A stretch of DNA of 33,817 nucleotides from a bacterium (GTDB taxonomy: Bacteria > UBA10199 > 2-02-FULL-44-16 > JAAZCA01): positions 1 to 33,817 of the forward strand of contig JBAZOP010000030.1 of assembly GCA_041648665.1 (NCBI GenBank), read 5' to 3'. The notes beneath the pieces are model-generated. The model saw only the letters and a list, made by a program, of their open reading frames with translations, had not been told where the DNA came from and did not search any database. Of this stretch, positions 23,533 to 33,542 are shown one piece after another. Within the stretch, counting starts at the first letter, position 1. The number at the start of each line of letters is the position of its first letter. Position numbers and translations under genes: made by a program.

Positions 23533-23562
23533 TTGACAGCGGGAAGCCAAGGGGTGTATAGA
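23533..23562 (+). promoter_or_regulatory. Promoter of the PpiC-family lipoprotein gene
   Basis: A perfect -35 box TTGACA (23533-23538) and TATAGA (23557-23562) are separated by 18 bp. This lies 9 bp after the acyP stop codon and 55 bp ahead of the next ATG, with AGGAGGAG just before that ATG. Confidence 0.6.
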
Positions 23563-23616
23563 AATGCAAATCTAAAATAAGGTTTAACAATCAAAGCCGT
23601 TTTCACAGGAGGAGTC

Positions 23617-24606
23617 ATGAGGATTGCAAAGATTGGCGTTCTTGCGTTGGTCCTGTTCACAATCGCCGCTTACTCGGCGGGCTGCGGAAGCAGCGTCTCT
23701 TCAGGCAAGGTCCTGGTCGAAGTCGACGGCGACAAGATCACAGACGGCGATCTGACCTTCTTGAGCGACATCAACCCGCGCATCGCCCAGCAGATCGCAA
23801 GCCCGGAGGGCAAGAAGAAGATCCTGGAGAACCTGATCGAGCAGAACCTCCTCTACCAGGCTGCGGTCAAGGAGGGCGTCAACCGCGATCCCAAGGTCAA
23901 GGCCAAGGCCGACCTCTATCGCCGGGTGATCATCGCCCAGGCCATGGTCGACAACGAGATCGATAAGGCGGCGCAGAAGTACTATGACGACAATCAGGAC
24001 GAGTTCAAGAAGCTCAAGCTCTCCCAGATCCTGATAAGCTTCGGCGAAGCCAAGGACAAGAAAGACAAGAAGGCGAGGACAGAGGCCGATGCGCTGAAAC
24101 TCGCGAACGAGATCAAGGCGAAGCTGGACGGAGGGGCCAAGTTCGAGGATCTCACCCAGGAATACTCCGACGATCAGCTCACCAAGGCTCGCGGAGGAAA
24201 CCTGGGGCTCGTCGCCAAGAACGACAAGCGGCTGGCCGCGCGCGGCTACGAACCGGTGCTGGAGAAGGCCTTTGAGATGAAGGTGGGCGAGGTCTCGGGT
24301 CCGATCAAGGCGCAGGACGGCTATCATATAATAACGCTCACCCGCGGGATAGAGCTCGAGCCGTTTGAAGAGGCGAAACAAGCGATCCTCTTCAAGGTAA
24401 GGGGAGATGCACGGGACAAGCTGCTCGCGGATCTCAAGAAGGACGCCAAGGTCGTCTTCGTGGACAAGGAGCTGGCGCCCGAAGCGGGAAGCGGAACCAT
24501 TCCTGAGGCCGGCGGCACGCCCCCCACGATCAAGGTAGAACCCCAGGGAGAGACAAAACCTGTGCCGACCCCGGCCCCGGCGGAGAAAAAGGCGTTGAAA
24601 CAGTAG
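23617..24606 (+). CDS. PpiC/SurA-type peptidyl-prolyl isomerase lipoprotein
   Basis: A 329-residue periplasmic folding factor. It has a lipoprotein signal with lipobox SAGC (Cys23) after a hydrophobic stretch, an N-terminal chaperone region (about 31-125, with VDGDKITDGDL and ILENLIEQNLLYQAA typical of SurA/PrsA), and a parvulin domain at about 130-243 (LSQILISF..., GGNLGLVAKND, VGEVSGPIKAQDGYHIITL). The C-terminus (about 288-329) is a Pro/Lys/Glu-rich low-complexity tail. The gene has its own promoter and ends at a strong intrinsic terminator, so it is monocistronic. Confidence 0.88.
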   Translation: MRIAKIGVLALVLFTIAAYSAGCGSSVSSGKVLVEVDGDKITDGDLTFLSDINPRIAQQIASPEGKKKILENLIEQNLLYQAAVKEGVNRDPKVKAKADLYRRVIIAQAMVDNEIDKAAQKYYDDNQDEFKKLKLSQILISFGEAKDKKDKKARTEADALKLANEIKAKLDGGAKFEDLTQEYSDDQLTKARGGNLGLVAKNDKRLAARGYEPVLEKAFEMKVGEVSGPIKAQDGYHIITLTRGIELEPFEEAKQAILFKVRGDARDKLLADLKKDAKVVFVDKELAPEAGSGTIPEAGGTPPTIKVEPQGETKPVPTPAPAEKKALKQ

Positions 24607-24630
24607 GCCGAAGGCGACATGAATCCAACG

Positions 24631-24660
24631 CCCCGGTGCCTCGCGGCATCGGGGTTTTTT
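24631..24660 (+). terminator. Intrinsic terminator after the PpiC gene
   Basis: CCCCGGTGCC and GGCATCGGGG form a 10-bp stem with one G-U pair, closed by the tetraloop TCGC and followed by six Ts. It lies 24 bp after the stop codon and 13 bp before the queA ATG. Confidence 0.9.
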
Positions 24661-24673
24661 CTGACCGAGGACC

Positions 24674-25741
24674 ATGGATCTCAATCTCCTCAACTACGAA
24701 TACCCCGAGGATCTCGTGGCGCAGAGGCCGCTCCCCGCGCGCCACGAATCGCGGATGATGGTCTTGGAACGCGCGGGGAAAAAAACGGAGCACAGGGCGA
24801 TAGACGATCTCCCCTCTTTCCTCAGACGCGGCGATCTCCTCGTGCTCAACGATTCAAAGGTCGTGCCCGCGCGCCTCTTCGGCAAGAGGTGCACCGGCGA
24901 AGAGGTGGAGATACTCGTCGTCGAGCAGCGTAAGGACGGGCTCTGGCGCTGTCTCCTCAAAAAAGCGAAGAGGATAAGACCGGGAGAGAAGATCTTCTTC
25001 GGGATGCAGGCGACCTCCACAGCCTGCGGGAGGGAAGGGATCTACCTCCTCATGGAGTTTACAAAGGACTCGCTGGCGCTCGCGATCGAACACCACGGCG
25101 TCCCTCCCCTGCCGCCCTACATCAAGAGGGAGGGGTACGAGGCATACACCGAGGAGGACCGCGAGCGCTACCAGACCGTCTACGCCAGGAAACCGGGTTC
25201 AGCGGCCGCGCCGACCGCGGGGCTGCACCTGAGCGAGCCTCTCATCGAGAGGGTCAAGGCAGCGGGCGCACAGATCGCCGGCGTGACCCTGCACGTGGGC
25301 ATCGACACCTTTGCGCCGATGCGCGCGGAGAGGCTCGGCGATCACAGGATGCACGGAGAGAGGATCGAGATATCCGAGGAGACTGCGAACCTGATCGCGC
25401 TGGCCAAGGCAGAGGGACGCCGAGTCATAGCTATCGGCACCACCACGACCCGTGCGATCGAATCCGCGGCGACCTTTGAAGTCAAAGAAAGCGCGGGCCA
25501 CATCTCCTGGCCCAACGGGAGGATACATCACGGCAGCTGGACGAGCGACCTCTTCATAACGCCGGGCTACGATTTCCGGGTCACCGACGCCATGCTCACC
25601 AACTTCCACCAGCCGAGATCCACGCTGCTGGCGCTGGTCTGCGCATTCGCCGGGAGGGAGTTCATCCTCTCATGCTACCGGGAGGCGATCAAAGAGCGCT
25701 ACAGGCTCTTCTCATACGGCGACTGCATGCTGATAATCTGA
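24674..25741 (+). CDS. queA: S-adenosylmethionine:tRNA ribosyltransferase-isomerase
   Basis: A 355-residue enzyme that adds the epoxycyclopentanediol ring from SAM to 7-aminomethyl-7-deazaguanine in tRNA, the next-to-last step to queuosine. Family patterns: YEYPEDLVAQRPLPARHESRMMVL at the start, DLLVLNDSKVVPARLFG, SAAAPTAGLHL and DYDFRVTDAML-like GYDFRVTDAMLTNFHQPRSTLL near the end. Length is typical. It is the first gene after a terminator, so a promoter must overlap that region, though none is obvious. tgt follows 23 bp later. Confidence 0.97.
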   Translation: MDLNLLNYEYPEDLVAQRPLPARHESRMMVLERAGKKTEHRAIDDLPSFLRRGDLLVLNDSKVVPARLFGKRCTGEEVEILVVEQRKDGLWRCLLKKAKRIRPGEKIFFGMQATSTACGREGIYLLMEFTKDSLALAIEHHGVPPLPPYIKREGYEAYTEEDRERYQTVYARKPGSAAAPTAGLHLSEPLIERVKAAGAQIAGVTLHVGIDTFAPMRAERLGDHRMHGERIEISEETANLIALAKAEGRRVIAIGTTTTRAIESAATFEVKESAGHISWPNGRIHHGSWTSDLFITPGYDFRVTDAMLTNFHQPRSTLLALVCAFAGREFILSCYREAIKERYRLFSYGDCMLII

Positions 25742-25764
25742 AGGGGAACGGAGCCATTCGTCTC

Positions 25765-26897
<1,133 letters not shown>

Positions 26898-26907
<10 letters not shown>

Positions 26908-27239
26908 ACATCGCAGTGGCATCGCTCGTCGCAATGGCAGCCCCGCCGGGAGGCGGCGGCCAGCAGCAGGGAAGCCTCTTCTCCACGCTGGTCCCTCTCG
27001 TCGTGATCTTCGCAATATTCTACTTCCTGATGATCAGGCCGCAACAGAAGCAGGCGAAGAAACACAAGGAGATGCTCTCGGCCCTAAGACAGGGCGACAA
27101 GGTCGTGACCCGCGGCGGCATGTTCGGGAAGATCCACGCCATCGCGGACAACACGGTGACGGTCGAAGTGGCCGATAACGTCCGCATCAGGTTCAGCCGC
27201 GACGCGATATCCGGCGTGGAAAACCAGGCCGCCTCCTGA
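26898..27239 (+). CDS. yajC: Preprotein translocase subunit YajC
   Basis: A 113-residue single-pass membrane protein that associates with SecDF. The membrane segment is about 29-46 (LVPLVVIFAIFYFLMI), followed by the family signature RPQQKQAKKHKEML and the core domain LRQGDKVVTRGGMFGKIHAI. AAAGGAG stands 5 nt before the ATG, inside the end of tgt. The N-terminal Gly/Gln-rich loop is longer than in E. coli. The order tgt-yajC-secD-secF is widely conserved. Confidence 0.95.
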
Positions 27240-27251
27240 CGGGGATAGAAT

Positions 27252-28979
27252 ATGTCAAACACATGGAAATATAAGCTCGCCCTCCTCATCTTCCTCACGA
27301 TCGCATCCGTTTATCTCGTCGTCCCGTCGATATTCGGATTCCAGGCCATTCGCGAGGAGGCCGAGTCCTCAGGGGCCAATCTACCGTGGTACTTCTCGGT
27401 CCTGCCGAACAAGGGCATCAACCTCGGTCTGGACCTGCGCGGCGGCATATATCTCGAATTCGAGGTGCAGTCCGGCAAGGCGATCTCCAACAAGGTCGAC
27501 CTGATGGTCGCCGACCTCGAGAGGTGGATGAAGGAGGAGAAGATCGAGTTCGCCTCGATCTCACAGGAGCCCAGGAAACACATCATAATGATAGCCGGCC
27601 TCTCCGAGGACGGAAAAACCAGGGTCATGCAGCACGTGGGCGATTCCTACTCCGACGTCCTGGAGCGCAAGATCGCCTCAGACGGAGCCCTGGAGCTCGG
27701 CCTTCAGGGTCACTACGTCAAATACATGCACAACCAGATCGTGAAGCAGGCGCTGGAAAAGGTCAGAAACCGCATAGACCGCTACGGCGTGGCCGAGCCG
27801 TCCATACACAGGCTGGGTTCGGACCGCATCGCGATAGAGCTCCCGGGCATCAAGGACCCGGACCGCGCGATCGGAATCATCAAGAAGGCGGGACAGCTGG
27901 AGTTCAAGATAGTGGACGACAGCGTCGCCGAGCCGAATCTTGCCCAGATGGTCGCCGAGGCGCGCACCGCGGAGAACCTCCCCGACGATTTTTCGCTGGC
28001 GACGGTCGAAAAGATAAACGATTCGCTGCGCGCGAAACTCCCCGAGAACACCGAGGTAGCCTTCGAGATACAGTTCGACCCGGTGCAGAAGAAGGTGGTC
28101 AAGGGCGTCCCGTACCTGCTCAAACGCAAGGCTGAGGTCACGGGCGAGATGCTCAAGAACGCGCAGGTCAACGTGCACGACAACGAGCCCTATGTGAGCC
28201 TCACCTTCGACGCCCAGGGTTCCGCCCTCTTCGGCGAGACGACCTCCAACAACGTGGGCAAGCGCATGGCGATCCTGCTCGACGGCAACGTCACAAAGGC
28301 CCCGGTCATCCGCGAACCGATACTGGGCGGCCAGGCGCAGATCACCCTGGGCTACGGAAATTATCAGAACCTCCTCACCGAGGCCGAGGACCTCTCGCTC
28401 GTGCTCCAGGAAGGAGCATTGCCGGCTCAGCTCGTTGAGGCGACAAAGACCGTGGTCGGCCCGTCGCTCGGCGCAGACTCCATACGCCAGGGCGCGATGG
28501 CGACCATAGTCGGCGCGCTGGCGGTCTGCCTATTCATGCTCATCTACTACAAGTGGTCCGGCTTCATCGCCAACGCGGCGCTGCTTTTCAACCTGCTGTT
28601 CATCCTCGCAGGGCTTGCGATTTTCCAGGCCACCCTCACACTGCCGGGCATAGCGGGAATCGCACTCACCATGGGCATGGCGGTGGACGCGAACGTGCTC
28701 ATCTACGAGCGCATACGCGAGGAGCTCCGCTCCGGCAAGAGCGCGAAGACCGCAGTCGAATCCGGCTACTCAAACGCAATGCGCACGATCATCGACTCGA
28801 ACGTGACCACGCTGATCGCGGGCGTGGTGCTCTACCAATTCGGCACGGGTCCGATAAAGGGTTTCGCCGTCACCCTCATCATGGGCCTGCTGATCAGCAT
28901 GTACACCGCCTGCATCGTCACGAGGATGGTCTACGACTACATGATCGTAAAGCGCAGGATAACGAGGATCAGCGTATAG
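27252..28979 (+). CDS. secD: Protein translocase subunit SecD
   Basis: A 575-residue inner-membrane protein that uses the proton gradient to complete protein export. It has an N-terminal membrane segment (about 9-28), a large periplasmic region with GINLGLDLRGGIYLEFEV (P1 head), VRNRIDRYGVAEPSIHRLGSDRIAIELPGI, and a C-terminal membrane domain of about five segments from residue 415, including GMAVDANVLIYERIREEL, the conserved D/N-rich motif. Starts 12 bp after yajC. Confidence 0.97.
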   Translation: MSNTWKYKLALLIFLTIASVYLVVPSIFGFQAIREEAESSGANLPWYFSVLPNKGINLGLDLRGGIYLEFEVQSGKAISNKVDLMVADLERWMKEEKIEFASISQEPRKHIIMIAGLSEDGKTRVMQHVGDSYSDVLERKIASDGALELGLQGHYVKYMHNQIVKQALEKVRNRIDRYGVAEPSIHRLGSDRIAIELPGIKDPDRAIGIIKKAGQLEFKIVDDSVAEPNLAQMVAEARTAENLPDDFSLATVEKINDSLRAKLPENTEVAFEIQFDPVQKKVVKGVPYLLKRKAEVTGEMLKNAQVNVHDNEPYVSLTFDAQGSALFGETTSNNVGKRMAILLDGNVTKAPVIREPILGGQAQITLGYGNYQNLLTEAEDLSLVLQEGALPAQLVEATKTVVGPSLGADSIRQGAMATIVGALAVCLFMLIYYKWSGFIANAALLFNLLFILAGLAIFQATLTLPGIAGIALTMGMAVDANVLIYERIREELRSGKSAKTAVESGYSNAMRTIIDSNVTTLIAGVVLYQFGTGPIKGFAVTLIMGLLISMYTACIVTRMVYDYMIVKRRITRISV

Positions 28980-28997
28980 CAAATCGAGGAGCGCAAG

Positions 28998-29909
28998 ATG
29001 CTTGAAAACGTCAAGATACCCTTCATCAAATACCGGGCCCTGTTCATGTCCATATCTCTGGCGCTCGTGGTCGCATCGTTCTTTTTCATGTTCACCAAGG
29101 GCTTCAACTACGGCATCGACTTCAAAGGCGGGGCCAAGCTGGGTTATAAATTCTCCTCAACGGTGAGCGAAGGCGATGTCAGAGAGGCCCTGCAGGGCAC
29201 GCCCTTTGCCGACGCACACGTGGTCCGATTCGGAGAGGCAAGCGAGAACCGGATGAGCATCAAGGTGACACTGCCGGAGGAGCACGCCAAGATAGGCGAG
29301 GCGGTCACAGCGGCGCTCGCAGCCAAATTCGGCCAGGAGAACGTAGCGCTCGAACAGGAGGAGACGGTGGGCCCGGGCGTCGGCCAGGAGATGCGCAAGA
29401 AGGCCTGGCTGACGATCATCTTCTCGTGGCTCCTCATGCTCGTATACATCGGCTACCGCTTCGATTTCCTCTATGCGCCGGGCGCGGTGGTCGCACTGGT
29501 CCACGACACGGCCATCGTCCTGGGCGCATTCGCGCTCCTGGGCAAGGAAGTCAACCTCACGATACTCGCGGCCGTGCTCACGCTCATAGGTTTCTCTATC
29601 AACGACACCATAGTGGTCTTCGACCGCATCAGGGAGCACAAGAACCAGATATCGCCGGCCACGATCAAAGACGTGGTCAACACCGCGATAAACTCCACGC
29701 TCTCCAGGACCATGATCACCTCGCTCACGGTCCTCTTCATAGTGGTGGTGCTGTTCTTCATGGGCGGAGGCACCCTGCACGACTTCGCCTTTGCGATGAT
29801 AATCGGCGTGGTCGTGGGAACATATTCCTCAATCTTCATCGCATCGCCGATCTACATCGCCCTGTACGACAACTGGCCGAAAGTAAGAAAACTCTGGGCC
29901 AAGCGATAG
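28998..29909 (+). CDS. secF: Protein translocase subunit SecF
   Basis: A 303-residue partner of SecD with six predicted membrane segments. Family features are FNYGIDFKGGAKLGYKF near the start, VGPGVGQEMRKKAW before the membrane bundle, and GFSINDTIVVFDRIREHKN, the conserved proton-path motif. Starts 18 bp after secD. ATG has GAGGAGCGCAAG upstream. Confidence 0.97.
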   Translation: MLENVKIPFIKYRALFMSISLALVVASFFFMFTKGFNYGIDFKGGAKLGYKFSSTVSEGDVREALQGTPFADAHVVRFGEASENRMSIKVTLPEEHAKIGEAVTAALAAKFGQENVALEQEETVGPGVGQEMRKKAWLTIIFSWLLMLVYIGYRFDFLYAPGAVVALVHDTAIVLGAFALLGKEVNLTILAAVLTLIGFSINDTIVVFDRIREHKNQISPATIKDVVNTAINSTLSRTMITSLTVLFIVVVLFFMGGGTLHDFAFAMIIGVVVGTYSSIFIASPIYIALYDNWPKVRKLWAKR

Positions 29910-29915
29910 CCTCAT

Positions 29916-31646
29916 ATGCCAAAGACCCTGTCCATCGACGCGAGGTGGCGCCTCGGCGAGGCCGACGAGCGCGCCTGTGCGCTCATATCGAACGAGCTCG
30001 GGCTCTCGCGCTTGATCTCCCGCGTCCTGGTCCGCAGGGGGATGACCACTCCTGAAGAGGCGCGCAGATTCTTGAGCCCCAGGCTGGAGGACATCCCCGA
30101 CCCCTTTTCCCTCCCCGGCATGGATAAGGCCGCCGCGCGCATCGGACTCGCGCTCGAAAGAGGCGAGGGCATCTCGATATTCGGCGATTACGACGCCGAC
30201 GGCGTCGCCGGCTCGGCGGTCATCGCGGATTTTCTCGAGGCCTGCGGCGGCCGCTGCTCCGTGACTCTGCCCAAGCGCCGCGACGAGGGCTACGGGATCA
30301 CGCCGGATGCGGTGGAGCGCCTCGCCAAAGATGGCGCCAACCTCATGCTCACGGTGGACAACGGCATAGGCGCAGCAGAGGCCGCATCGCGCGCGCATGA
30401 CCTCGGCATCGATCTCATAATAACCGATCACCACAGCCCGCGGGGAGAGATCCCAAAGGCGCACGCCGTCGTTAACCCCAAGCTGATCGCAGGCGAATCG
30501 CCCCTCAAGGATCTCGCAGGGTGCGGCGTCGCCTTCATGCTGGCGCTGGCCGTGCGCGCAAGGCTCAGAGGCAAGGGGATGCTCCCCTCGCCCGAACCCA
30601 ACCTCAAGCGTTCGCTCGATCTCGTGGCGCTCGGCACGATAGCGGACGTGGTTCCCCTCACCCACGCGAACCGGATACTGGTGAGCTTTGGACTCGCGGA
30701 GATAGCGCGCTGCACGAGACCCGGCATCAGGGCCCTGCTCGACGTATCGAGCACGGCGCCGGACCAGGTGAGCCCCAACACCGTGGCGTTCAGGCTGGCC
30801 CCGAGGATCAACGCGGCGGGAAGGATAGACGACCCGATGGTCGCCCTGCGCCTGCTGAGAGAGCGTTCGTACGCCGAGACGCTCCCGATGGCGCGCGCCC
30901 TCGATGCCGCCAACCGCGAACGCCAGGGCCTGGAGGAGGCCTGCATCGCGGAGGCGATCGAGAGGATTTCGCAGGACCCCGCGCTCAGCGACCCGGGCGC
31001 GATCGTCATCGACTCAAAGGGCTGGCACCTGGGCGTAATAGGAATCGTGGCGTCGAGGCTCGCATCGCGATTTCTCCGTCCCTCGGTCGTGATATCGCGC
31101 GAGACGAGTCCTGCCAGGGGCTCGGCGCGGAGCTTCGGGGGGATCAATATCCTCGAAGCGCTCTCTTGCTGCAGCGATCTCATGGTGCGCTTCGGAGGGC
31201 ACGCGGAGGCCGCGGGGCTCAACATCGACGAATCCAGGATAGCGGAGCTGCGTTCGCGGCTGGGCGAGGCATGCGCCTCCATGGCCGCCGACGCGGAGCC
31301 TGCGGCGCTCGTGCTGGACGCGGTCGCTCAGCCGGCCGACATATCCCTGTCGCTGGTCGAAGAATTGAAAGGCATGGCGCCATTCGGCGTGGGGAATCCT
31401 GAGCCGATCATCGCCCTGGAAGGGGCCAGGATAGAGGGCCGGCGGACAGTGGGCAACGGACACCTGAAACTCGCCCTCTCCTCTGGAGGCTTTGCGTTCG
31501 ACGCGATCGGATTCGGGATGGCCGAATCCATGCAGGGCGACGTGAGCACGGTGTCGATAGCGTTCACCCCCCAGCTCAACACGTACAATGGAAACACGAG
31601 CCTGCAGCTCAAGCTCATCGCCATTGCGCCTGTTCAAACACATTGA
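29916..31646 (+). CDS. recJ: Single-stranded-DNA-specific exonuclease RecJ
   Basis: A 576-residue DHH-family 5'-3' exonuclease for recombination and mismatch repair. Motif I is FGDYDADGVAGS (Asp91/93/95), the signature DHH is 171-173 in IITDHHSPRG, and the DHHA1-like region has FGGHAEAAGLNI near residue 425-445. A C-terminal OB-type domain follows (GMAPFGVGNPEPIIALEG). Starts 6 bp after secF without a clear ribosome binding site. secF-recJ adjacency is common in related genomes. Confidence 0.96.
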   Translation: MPKTLSIDARWRLGEADERACALISNELGLSRLISRVLVRRGMTTPEEARRFLSPRLEDIPDPFSLPGMDKAAARIGLALERGEGISIFGDYDADGVAGSAVIADFLEACGGRCSVTLPKRRDEGYGITPDAVERLAKDGANLMLTVDNGIGAAEAASRAHDLGIDLIITDHHSPRGEIPKAHAVVNPKLIAGESPLKDLAGCGVAFMLALAVRARLRGKGMLPSPEPNLKRSLDLVALGTIADVVPLTHANRILVSFGLAEIARCTRPGIRALLDVSSTAPDQVSPNTVAFRLAPRINAAGRIDDPMVALRLLRERSYAETLPMARALDAANRERQGLEEACIAEAIERISQDPALSDPGAIVIDSKGWHLGVIGIVASRLASRFLRPSVVISRETSPARGSARSFGGINILEALSCCSDLMVRFGGHAEAAGLNIDESRIAELRSRLGEACASMAADAEPAALVLDAVAQPADISLSLVEELKGMAPFGVGNPEPIIALEGARIEGRRTVGNGHLKLALSSGGFAFDAIGFGMAESMQGDVSTVSIAFTPQLNTYNGNTSLQLKLIAIAPVQTH

Positions 31647-31660
31647 TATAGGGTTTTGCC

Positions 31661-32032
31661 ATGTTCGAGATATCGGTCAAAAAATCATTCTCAGCCTCGC
31701 ACGCGCTCACGGGCAAAAAGGACCTGATCGAGAAGGCGCATGACCATCGCTTCGAGTGCGAAGTGAAAATCATATCCAAAACACTTGGCGAGGGCGGCAT
31801 GGGGGTGGATTTCCGCCGCGTGGACGAGGCGCTGGACGCGATCGTGGGTCCGATCGAAGGGAAGAGCCTCAACGAGTCCCGGCTGCTTGCGGAAAAGAGC
31901 CCCTCCGCTGAGAACATCGCGCTGGCCATCTTCAATATGCTGGGAGAGATGCTCCCGCAGGAAGCGCTGCTCAAGAGCGTCACGATCTGGGAGGACGCAG
32001 ACCATTCGGCCACCTATTACGGAGAAAGATGA
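31661..32032 (+). CDS. 6-pyruvoyl-tetrahydropterin synthase / QueD family protein lacking the usual Cys
   Basis: A 123-residue homologue of QueD, the enzyme that makes 6-carboxytetrahydropterin from dihydroneopterin triphosphate in the queuosine pathway. Zinc ligands His14, His27 and His29 are present (FSASHALTG, HDHRFECEV). The canonical motif is CxxxHGH, but here the Cys position is Ile23, and a glutamate stands at 24 (ExxHDH). This Glu arrangement is that of PTPS-III-type proteins, which can support folate synthesis. The late part (VDFRRVDEALDAIV, NESRLLAEKSPSAENIALAIF, WEDADHSATY) fits the family. The gene overlaps queC by 4 bp, which favours a queuosine role; the assignment is open. Confidence 0.88.
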   Translation: MFEISVKKSFSASHALTGKKDLIEKAHDHRFECEVKIISKTLGEGGMGVDFRRVDEALDAIVGPIEGKSLNESRLLAEKSPSAENIALAIFNMLGEMLPQEALLKSVTIWEDADHSATYYGER

Positions 32033-32724
32033 GAGACAGGGCCATAGCATTGCACTCGGGCGGGCTGGACAGTTCTGTGGCCGTGGCGCTGGCCATGCGG
32101 AGCTGCGATATCGCGCTCGCATTGACCTTTGACTACGGCCAGCGGGCGGCAGCGCGCGAGAAAGAAGCGGCTGCCGCCTTCTGCAGAGAACGCGACATCG
32201 AACATCGTTCGATCGCCCTGCCGTGGCTCGCGGAGCTGGGCAAAAGCCCGCTCACGCACAAAGACGCGAAACTCCCTGTTGTAGAGCCGAAGAATCTGGA
32301 ATCCAGCGGCCATGAGAGGGCACAGGCAGTGTGGATCCCCAATCGCAACGGTCTCTTTGTCGCGATCGCCGCATCATTCGCAGAGGGGATGGAGGCGAAG
32401 CACGTGATCGCTGGGTTCAACAGAGAAGAAGCAGAGACCTTCCCTGACAACGGCGTTCCATTTATGGAGGCGACTGAAGGCGCGCTCTCCTTCTCCACCC
32501 TGAACAAGGTGGGAATCCTCTGTCCCACCAAAAACATGGACAAGAAAGCGATCGCCAGGGAATTCATCGCACTGAAACTCGGGCCGGACTCGTTCTGGTG
32601 CTGCTATGAAGGCAGGGAGAAACTCTGCGGCAGATGCGAGTCCTGTGCGCGCACGATGAGGGCGTTCAAAGCGAACGACGCATTCGATGCGATCAGGGAG
32701 AGATTCGAACAAGGGACAAGGTGA
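32029..32724 (+). CDS. queC: 7-cyano-7-deazaguanine synthase
   Basis: A 231-residue ATP-dependent enzyme that turns carboxy-deazaguanine into preQ0. The PP-loop is HSGGLDSSVAVA (residues 9-20), followed by ALTFDYGQRAAARE and, near the end, the zinc motif CCYEGREKLCGRCESC. It begins inside the queD stop codon (ATGA) with GGAGAAAG upstream. The next gene begins at or just after its stop. QueE (the intermediate step) is not in the window. Confidence 0.95.
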   Translation: MRDRAIALHSGGLDSSVAVALAMRSCDIALALTFDYGQRAAAREKEAAAAFCRERDIEHRSIALPWLAELGKSPLTHKDAKLPVVEPKNLESSGHERAQAVWIPNRNGLFVAIAASFAEGMEAKHVIAGFNREEAETFPDNGVPFMEATEGALSFSTLNKVGILCPTKNMDKKAIAREFIALKLGPDSFWCCYEGREKLCGRCESCARTMRAFKANDAFDAIRERFEQGTR

Positions 32725-32729
32725 CACAG

Positions 32730-33287
32730 ATGAAAGGTGCATGGATAGAAAAGGAAACCCTCTACGACGGCACGCAGCTGAGATCAGGCTGGGTTAAGAG
32801 CCATACGGGGCTTTCCGGGAGCGCGATCGCCTCGTTCGCAGGCCCTGCCGACGTGCCGATCGAGAACATGGTCGATCTCGAAGATGTCGCACGCAATGCC
32901 CCGATCTTCTCAAACGATATGCTCCACTTCATCGCCGAACACGAGGAGCGCGACCTGCCCCTCGCGGTCGCGCGGCAGAGACTGCTCGTCGCGATCGCCG
33001 TGGACGCACTCAGGGACCGCGCGAAGGGCGCAAAGATCGAGCGGAGGGGCGACGACATCTTCGATGGCGATCGCAAGCTATCGGTCTCCATCGCCACTAG
33101 CTCCCCGCGCTCCACGCTCATCCACTTTGCGATCAACATCCGCAGCGACGGCACTCCCGTGCCAACCAAGGGGCTCTCGGACTACGACATCGAGCCGAGA
33201 AAACTCGCCGATTCGATCCTCGCGCGATACTGCGGGGAGATAGAGTCGATGGAGAGAGCTGAGAATAAAGTCAGGCCGGTAGATTAA
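32730..33287 (+). CDS. DUF366 family protein of unknown function
   Basis: A 185-residue protein resembling the DUF366 family, known mainly from archaea and some bacteria. Conserved stretches: YDGTQLRSGW, ENMVDLEDV, MLHFIAEHEERDL, ARQRLLVAIAVD and KLSVSIATSSPRSTLIHFAINI. It is soluble and has no transmembrane segment. GTG 32721 would overlap the queC stop by 4 bp and ATG 32730 begins 5 bp after it; either is plausible. It is last in the recJ-queD-queC run, which suggests a role in deazaguanine or pterin metabolism, but no reaction can be assigned. Confidence 0.75.
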   Translation: MKGAWIEKETLYDGTQLRSGWVKSHTGLSGSAIASFAGPADVPIENMVDLEDVARNAPIFSNDMLHFIAEHEERDLPLAVARQRLLVAIAVDALRDRAKGAKIERRGDDIFDGDRKLSVSIATSSPRSTLIHFAINIRSDGTPVPTKGLSDYDIEPRKLADSILARYCGEIESMERAENKVRPVD

Positions 33288-33320
33288 TAAGAAAACAGAA
33301 GCAGGGCTTCCGTGCCCTTC

Positions 33321-33337
33321 CCTGCCGGCAGGCAGGC
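33321..33337. repeat. Second copy of the GC-rich palindromic repeat
   Basis: CCTGCCGGCAGG (33321-33332) plus the extra CAGGC is the core of the 22-bp palindrome found between tolA and tolB (5868-5893). It lies 34 bp after the DUF366 stop codon, again outside genes. With two copies 27 kb apart it is likely a dispersed element. Confidence 0.7.
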
Positions 33338-33339
33338 TT

Positions 33340-33376
33340 CGCCGCGCGCTCGTCATCGGGTACGCGGCGGTGTTTT
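33340..33376 (+). terminator. Candidate terminator of the queC-DUF366 transcript
   Basis: CGCCGCG (33340-33346) and CGCGGCG (33363-33369) form a 7-bp stem with a 16-nt loop, followed by GTGTTTT. The T-tract is short and the loop long, so strength is doubtful. The rest of the 255-bp gap to 33542 holds only the palindromic repeat and an inverted repeat CTCCATG/CATGGAG (33490-33496 and 33517-33523) ahead of the next gene, a possible operator. Confidence 0.4.
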
Positions 33377-33542
33377 GACCCCCGTCTGCCTGCTGTGTTT
33401 TCGTGCACCGCTGCTGCGAAACGCTGCACCCTTTCCACAACACCTCGAAGATCAGACTAATAAATATACTCGATAATCAAGGCCTTCCACTCCATGGCCA
33501 TCATGAGCAGCCTTGGCATGGAGTTTGCTTAACCACATTAAT

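Noticed and set aside
24607..24673. preQ1 riboswitch ahead of queA
   Set aside because: The 67-bp gap is mostly an intrinsic terminator; no preQ1-type aptamer pattern could be made out.
25672..25764. Upstream extension of tgt
   Set aside because: This part is an alternate frame of the queA C-terminus; the family N-terminus begins at 25765.
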